This document shows positions 14,676 to 17,831 of a DNA stretch of 17,831 nt, in pieces. The notes beneath the pieces were generated by a model. The model did not search any database. It was given only the letters and a program-made list of their open reading frames with translations, and had not been told where the DNA came from. The stretch is from Spirochaetaceae bacterium. GTDB lineage: Bacteria; Spirochaetota; Spirochaetia; Treponematales; Breznakiellaceae. Numbering within the stretch: the first letter of the stretch is position 1; each line of letters opens with the position of its first letter. The position numbers and the translations under genes are program-made. The stretch is from assembly GCA_031284645.1 (NCBI GenBank), contig JAITXS010000110.1:1-17831 (forward strand). The letters are read 5' to 3'.

Positions 14676-16343
14676 ATGCCGAATACAACAAAAAAAATTT
14701 ATATTACAGGACATAGAAATCCTGACACGGATTCTGTGGTTTCGGCGGCGGCGTATGCACACCTTAAACAATTGCTAGGTGAAACCGGCGCTGTCGCGGT
14801 ACGCGGGGGGAAACTTTCGCCGCAGACGGAGTATATTTTTGAGCGCTTCCAAGTGCCGGTGCCTCAGTATATTCCGGATATGATCCCGAAAGTTGCGTTC
14901 TACATGAAGTATAATATTCAACCGGTATACGGTAATATTTCCTTGTGGAAAGCTGTTGCTGAAATGGAGACCTTAAATACGAAAATAATTCCGGTTGTAA
15001 AAGAAGACGGAAGCTATTGTAGTATGTTGAATTATAATGCATTCGCTCATAATATACTGCAAATTTTAGATCCGGAAACATCGACTTTATTTTCCACGAA
15101 TATCAATTTAATAACCGAAACATTAAGCGCTCAGCAGGTGCTTGGATTTAAAACAGGGGAATTATTTAAGTGCGTTATTATTGTTGTATCAGACAGCATA
15201 GAAACATTCCGTAAAACACTTGCCCTGCATACACCGGAAAACGCCGTTATTATCACAGCGGACAGAAAAGATGTACAGGAATACAGCATTGAATGTGGTG
15301 TGCGTGCACTTATTCTTTCGTCCGGGACTTCGATGGATAAAGAAATGCGCGCAAAAGCGGAAAAGAAAGGCGTGTCGGTTTTAATCAGTCCTTATCGTTC
15401 CGCAGAAACAGCAATGCTTGTTATGTATTCGGCGCCTGCATCGGCAATGGCTGATTCCACGGTAAAACCGGTTAAAGCATCGGACACCATCCGTTATACC
15501 CGTCCGCTTTTGCGGGACTCGCCGAATAGAACGCTGCCGGTTGTTGACGATAACAATAAACTTATCGGCACTATTTCCGAGCTTGATTTGCTCGGTGATC
15601 CGAATGTTAATATGATACTCGTTGACCATAATGAAATGACACAGGCCCTTGAAGGCGTGGAAAATTATGCCATACGGGAAATAATTGATCATCACCGGAT
15701 AGGTACGCTCACCACAAAAGATCCCATTACCTTTATAAACAGACCGGTCGGGGCAACCTGCACGATTATTGTATCACTGTATCGCCAAAACCGCGTGCCC
15801 ATTCCAAAACCCATAGCATCAATTTTACTAGCCGGTATTCTTGCCGATACGCTGATATTACAATCGGCAACCGTAACGGACGAGGATAAGGATACGGCGC
15901 TTTTTCTTTCAAATATTACTAACCTGGATATTGAAAAATTGGGGGCTGAGATCATTTCCGCAGGGAATAAACTCGGCGATAGAAGCCCCGAGGAAATTAT
16001 TCATCAGGATATGAAAGAATACAACGATTCCGATATGATGTTTACGATAAGCCAGATTGAAGTTGAGGCAACAGAAGAAATTCTTGACCGCAAAGAAGAA
16101 TTTATAAAAGAGCTTGAAATTGAGCGGCGGGCCCGTGATGCTTTGTTCTGTGCAATTATGATTACCGATGTTACCAAACTGACGAGTTTGCTGATTATTG
16201 CCGCAAAAAATGAGTTTATGCAGGTTCTTGATCTGCCGCCCAAGGGTAAGGGTGTTTTCTATTTGCGGGGCATTGTCTCGCGTAAAAAACAGCTTGTCCC
16301 TTTGCTTGCCGAGCAGGTAGGAAAATTACAGGCGGCGCATTAA
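14676..16343 (+). CDS. ppaC: family II inorganic pyrophosphatase with CBS and DRTGG regulatory domains
   Basis: The enzyme hydrolyses pyrophosphate to phosphate, pulling biosynthetic reactions forward, and family II members need Mn or Co. The catalytic DHH core is split. The first part carries the metal-binding GHRNPDTDS (12-20); a regulatory insert of about 240 residues follows; then come LVDHNE (315-320) and IIDHHRIG (336-343), and the DHHA2 domain ends with the substrate-binding SRKKQ (535-539). The insert holds a CBS motif (about 70-125), a DRTGG domain (about 150-250) and a second CBS motif (about 260-310). In characterised relatives this insert senses adenine nucleotides, with AMP/ADP inhibiting, and the DRTGG type also binds diadenosine polyphosphates. 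At 555 residues it matches that subfamily. GGAGG at 14667-14671 lies 4 nt before the ATG. It may have its own promoter or be read from der. Confidence 0.93.
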   Translation: MPNTTKKIYITGHRNPDTDSVVSAAAYAHLKQLLGETGAVAVRGGKLSPQTEYIFERFQVPVPQYIPDMIPKVAFYMKYNIQPVYGNISLWKAVAEMETLNTKIIPVVKEDGSYCSMLNYNAFAHNILQILDPETSTLFSTNINLITETLSAQQVLGFKTGELFKCVIIVVSDSIETFRKTLALHTPENAVIITADRKDVQEYSIECGVRALILSSGTSMDKEMRAKAEKKGVSVLISPYRSAETAMLVMYSAPASAMADSTVKPVKASDTIRYTRPLLRDSPNRTLPVVDDNNKLIGTISELDLLGDPNVNMILVDHNEMTQALEGVENYAIREIIDHHRIGTLTTKDPITFINRPVGATCTIIVSLYRQNRVPIPKPIASILLAGILADTLILQSATVTDEDKDTALFLSNITNLDIEKLGAEIISAGNKLGDRSPEEIIHQDMKEYNDSDMMFTISQIEVEATEEILDRKEEFIKELEIERRARDALFCAIMITDVTKLTSLLIIAAKNEFMQVLDLPPKGKGVFYLRGIVSRKKQLVPLLAEQVGKLQAAH

Positions 16344-16368
16344 GCTCCGCTATATCCCGTTTTTAAAA

Positions 16369-16392
16369 AAAATCCCCTGTTATTAGGATTTT
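16369..16392 (+). terminator. weak hairpin with T-run after ppaC
   Basis: AAAATCC and GGATTTT pair as a 7-bp stem with a 10-nt loop, 25 nt after the ppaC stop, ending in four T. The stem is A/T-rich and so only a weak intrinsic terminator. It directly abuts the repeat block on the right. Confidence 0.35.
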
Positions 16393-16619
16393 GGGTCTTG
16401 GGTAGAAGGGTATAGGGTTTAGACTTTATCAGCAAGCCTGTACCATGCCTAACTCTTCTAAACCTTTGCTTCGGGGTAACAGGGTCTAAACAGGGTCTTG
16501 GGTTTAGATTTTACCAGAAATTCTGTACCACACCCAACTCTTCCTTTCCCCCAGCTTCGGGCTTATAGGGTAGCGGATGTCTTTTATTACTAAACCCTCT
16601 ACCCCATCCCCTAGAACCC
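16393..16619. repeat. intergenic repeat block with imperfect terminal inverted repeats
   Basis: The first 30 bp (16393-16422, ending GGGTTTAG) and the reverse complement of the last 30 bp (16590-16619) match at 21 of 30 positions. Inside, a unit of about 85 bp occurs twice as direct repeats (16415-16485 and 16500-16571). The copies share GGGTTTAGA, CTGTACCA, AACTCTTC, GCTTCGGG and AGGGT at a constant offset of 85-86. GGGTCTTGGGT also occurs at 16393 and 16493. No ORF is supported. It fills the space between convergent ppaC and the Ig-like gene and resembles a small nonautonomous mobile or dispersed intergenic repeat. Confidence 0.6.
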
Positions 16620-16622
16620 AGA

Positions 16623-17831
16623 TTACTTCACACAGAACGCGGGGGCCACGCCACTGTTGCTGAAGGACGTGTCGACAACGTTTGCACCCCCGGAGAGGGT
16701 CACAACGCAACACTTGGTGGAATTATTGCGAACAGGCGATGACGTCCAATACACTGCTGCACTACTCACACCACTCACCACCTTGTACTTTACCCGCTTT
16801 GGATCATCCGTATAATACTCAAGACAAGCCTGATTATTCTCCCTCTCATGGGTATCATTGGACTGTTTCTGCTCATGAAACATCTCCCATGCCGTCGGCA
16901 GCCAGAGTTTGTCTGTTACCGTCTCAGCGTTTAGCGCCGTATTCGTTATCTCCCGAGTAGGCCCCCAGATGATATCACGACTATCATCTATCGGTACCCC
17001 CGCATTTTGTAACCCAGCCCTGAAATTCACTGTAATATACGCCCGCATATCACTATCGACATACGCCCTGTTCAGAAGTAGATCATCTAGAATCCGTATT
17101 ACCGGTGCGTTCTGAAACTGCATCACAATATGCGGTATTGCAGGCGTCACGCCACCCACATAACTCGTTCTGCCATTTGCTTGCGGGTTAAACGAATTTA
17201 TCCCTACCACCATTATCCGTAACAAATATCCGTTCGCTCCATTATTTATAGGCGTATTCCCTGATTCATCTATCACCCCACTCCCGTTATATGCCTCCAC
17301 CTTCAGACCCGCCAAATCTATGTAATCTCCCAGCTTGATCTTTTTGTCTATGAACGGGCTGGAAATCCCGTTCAGATACTCGTGTATCCTGGTAAAGGTG
17401 TCTGCTACCAGAGCAGAGCCTGTGCCCTGAGCCTTGAACTTTATCGCCAGATTTTTTGATTCACTCACCGTTACCCTGCAGCTCACCATTATACCCGTAT
17501 CAGTCTTCACCGTTATTGCCGTCTCCCCAACTCCGTTCGGCGTTACTGTCCGGATCGTCCCGCTTCCACTTATACTGGCCACACTATCGTTGCCCGGTAC
17601 CCAGATGAGCGCCTGATTTGTCGCGTTTGCCGGATATACTGTTGCCCCAAGTGTTACCGCGCTATCCCCTTCTTCTATGCTTAGATAGTCTTCAGTCAGG
17701 ATTATCCCCGTGACCGGCACCGGCACCGGTTTAATCTTTATCTTGTGTGGCGGCGTACTTACCACCCCGCCGGCCTTCGCCGTGATTGTCACTTCCTCTG
17801 TCTCTTTCAACAGGATCACCAGCCCGCCTGC
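16623..17831 (-). CDS. Ig-like (BIg2) domain protein with GVxPAF-type C-terminal domain, 5' partial
   Basis: The frame is open to the right edge (four more codons before the GTG at 17819), so the N-terminus and any signal peptide lie outside the window. The visible 402 residues begin with a Lys/Pro-rich linker. A bacterial Ig-like group 2 domain follows (VTGIILTEDYLSIEEGDS through ATVYPANATNQALIW to ISGSGTIRTVTPNGVGETAI). A middle domain of about 140 residues is not recognised. The C-terminal domain contains WLPTAWEMF, VYWTSSPVRNN and ends in GVAPAFCVK. That ending resembles DUF6273/C-type-lectin-like domains common on treponeme surface proteins, though the family name is from memory. Likely role: surface-exposed or secreted binding protein. 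The gene is convergent with ppaC. No sortase-type anchor is seen at the end. Confidence 0.8.
   Translation of the reverse strand, partial: AGGLVILLKETEEVTITAKAGGVVSTPPHKIKIKPVPVPVTGIILTEDYLSIEEGDSAVTLGATVYPANATNQALIWVPGNDSVASISGSGTIRTVTPNGVGETAITVKTDTGIMVSCRVTVSESKNLAIKFKAQGTGSALVADTFTRIHEYLNGISSPFIDKKIKLGDYIDLAGLKVEAYNGSGVIDESGNTPINNGANGYLLRIMVVGINSFNPQANGRTSYVGGVTPAIPHIVMQFQNAPVIRILDDLLLNRAYVDSDMRAYITVNFRAGLQNAGVPIDDSRDIIWGPTREITNTALNAETVTDKLWLPTAWEMFHEQKQSNDTHERENNQACLEYYTDDPKRVKYKVVSGVSSAAVYWTSSPVRNNSTKCCVVTLSGGANVVDTSFSNSGVAPAFCVK

Noticed and set aside
16504..16713. Minus-strand ORF of 69 codons
   Set aside because: It lies partly in the repeat block and partly in another frame of the Ig-like gene's conserved C-terminus; it is a by-product of low stop density.
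16623..16770. A complete diversity-generating retroelement
   Set aside because: No template repeat or reverse transcriptase is found in the window; downstream of the gene lie only the repeat block and ppaC.

Overview
The window looks like the chromosome of a spirochaete, most likely a Treponema. This is inference from the protein set: a family II pyrophosphatase carrying CBS and DRTGG domains, a MurC with an ETCEY motif, a spirochaete-type lipoprotein, an EF-G-like GTPase in an operon with a GH57 protein, and integron-like gene cassettes of the kind reported from oral treponemes. I cannot fix the species. No rRNA, tRNA, CRISPR array, transposase or integrase gene is visible.

Region 1 (1-1931) is accessory DNA. 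Two plus-strand ORFs, one very AT-rich hypothetical and one DUF975-type membrane protein, are each followed by a segment resembling an integron attC site (a convincing one at 851-974, a half-site near 1856-1873). I read it as the end of a cassette array. The first gene has a consensus-like promoter but is cut by an in-frame TGA at its fifth codon.

Region 2 (1932-3458, minus strand) is a group-2, RpoD/SigA-like sigma factor. It has a perfect TTGACA-17-TATAAT promoter and a leader of about 275 nt that contains mutually exclusive stems and a hairpin just before the Shine-Dalgarno sequence.

Region 3 (3459-9002, minus strand) is a tightly packed operon. In transcription order it encodes an EF-G-like GTPase, a 17-codon overlapping ORF, a GH57 branching-enzyme-like protein with a replaced catalytic residue, a beta-propeller-like lipoprotein and a small single-pass membrane protein.

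Region 4 (9003-16343, plus strand) is a housekeeping run that diverges from region 3: glnS (probably a leaderless message), murC, yicC, der and a CBS/DRTGG-regulated inorganic pyrophosphatase. It covers tRNA charging, peptidoglycan precursor synthesis, an RNase-like protein, ribosome assembly and pyrophosphate removal.

Region 5 (16344-17831) is an intergenic repeat block with imperfect terminal inverted repeats and an internal duplication of about 85 bp. It is followed by the 3' part of a minus-strand surface-protein-like gene with a bacterial Ig-like domain and a C-terminal domain of the GVxPAF type. That gene runs off the right edge.
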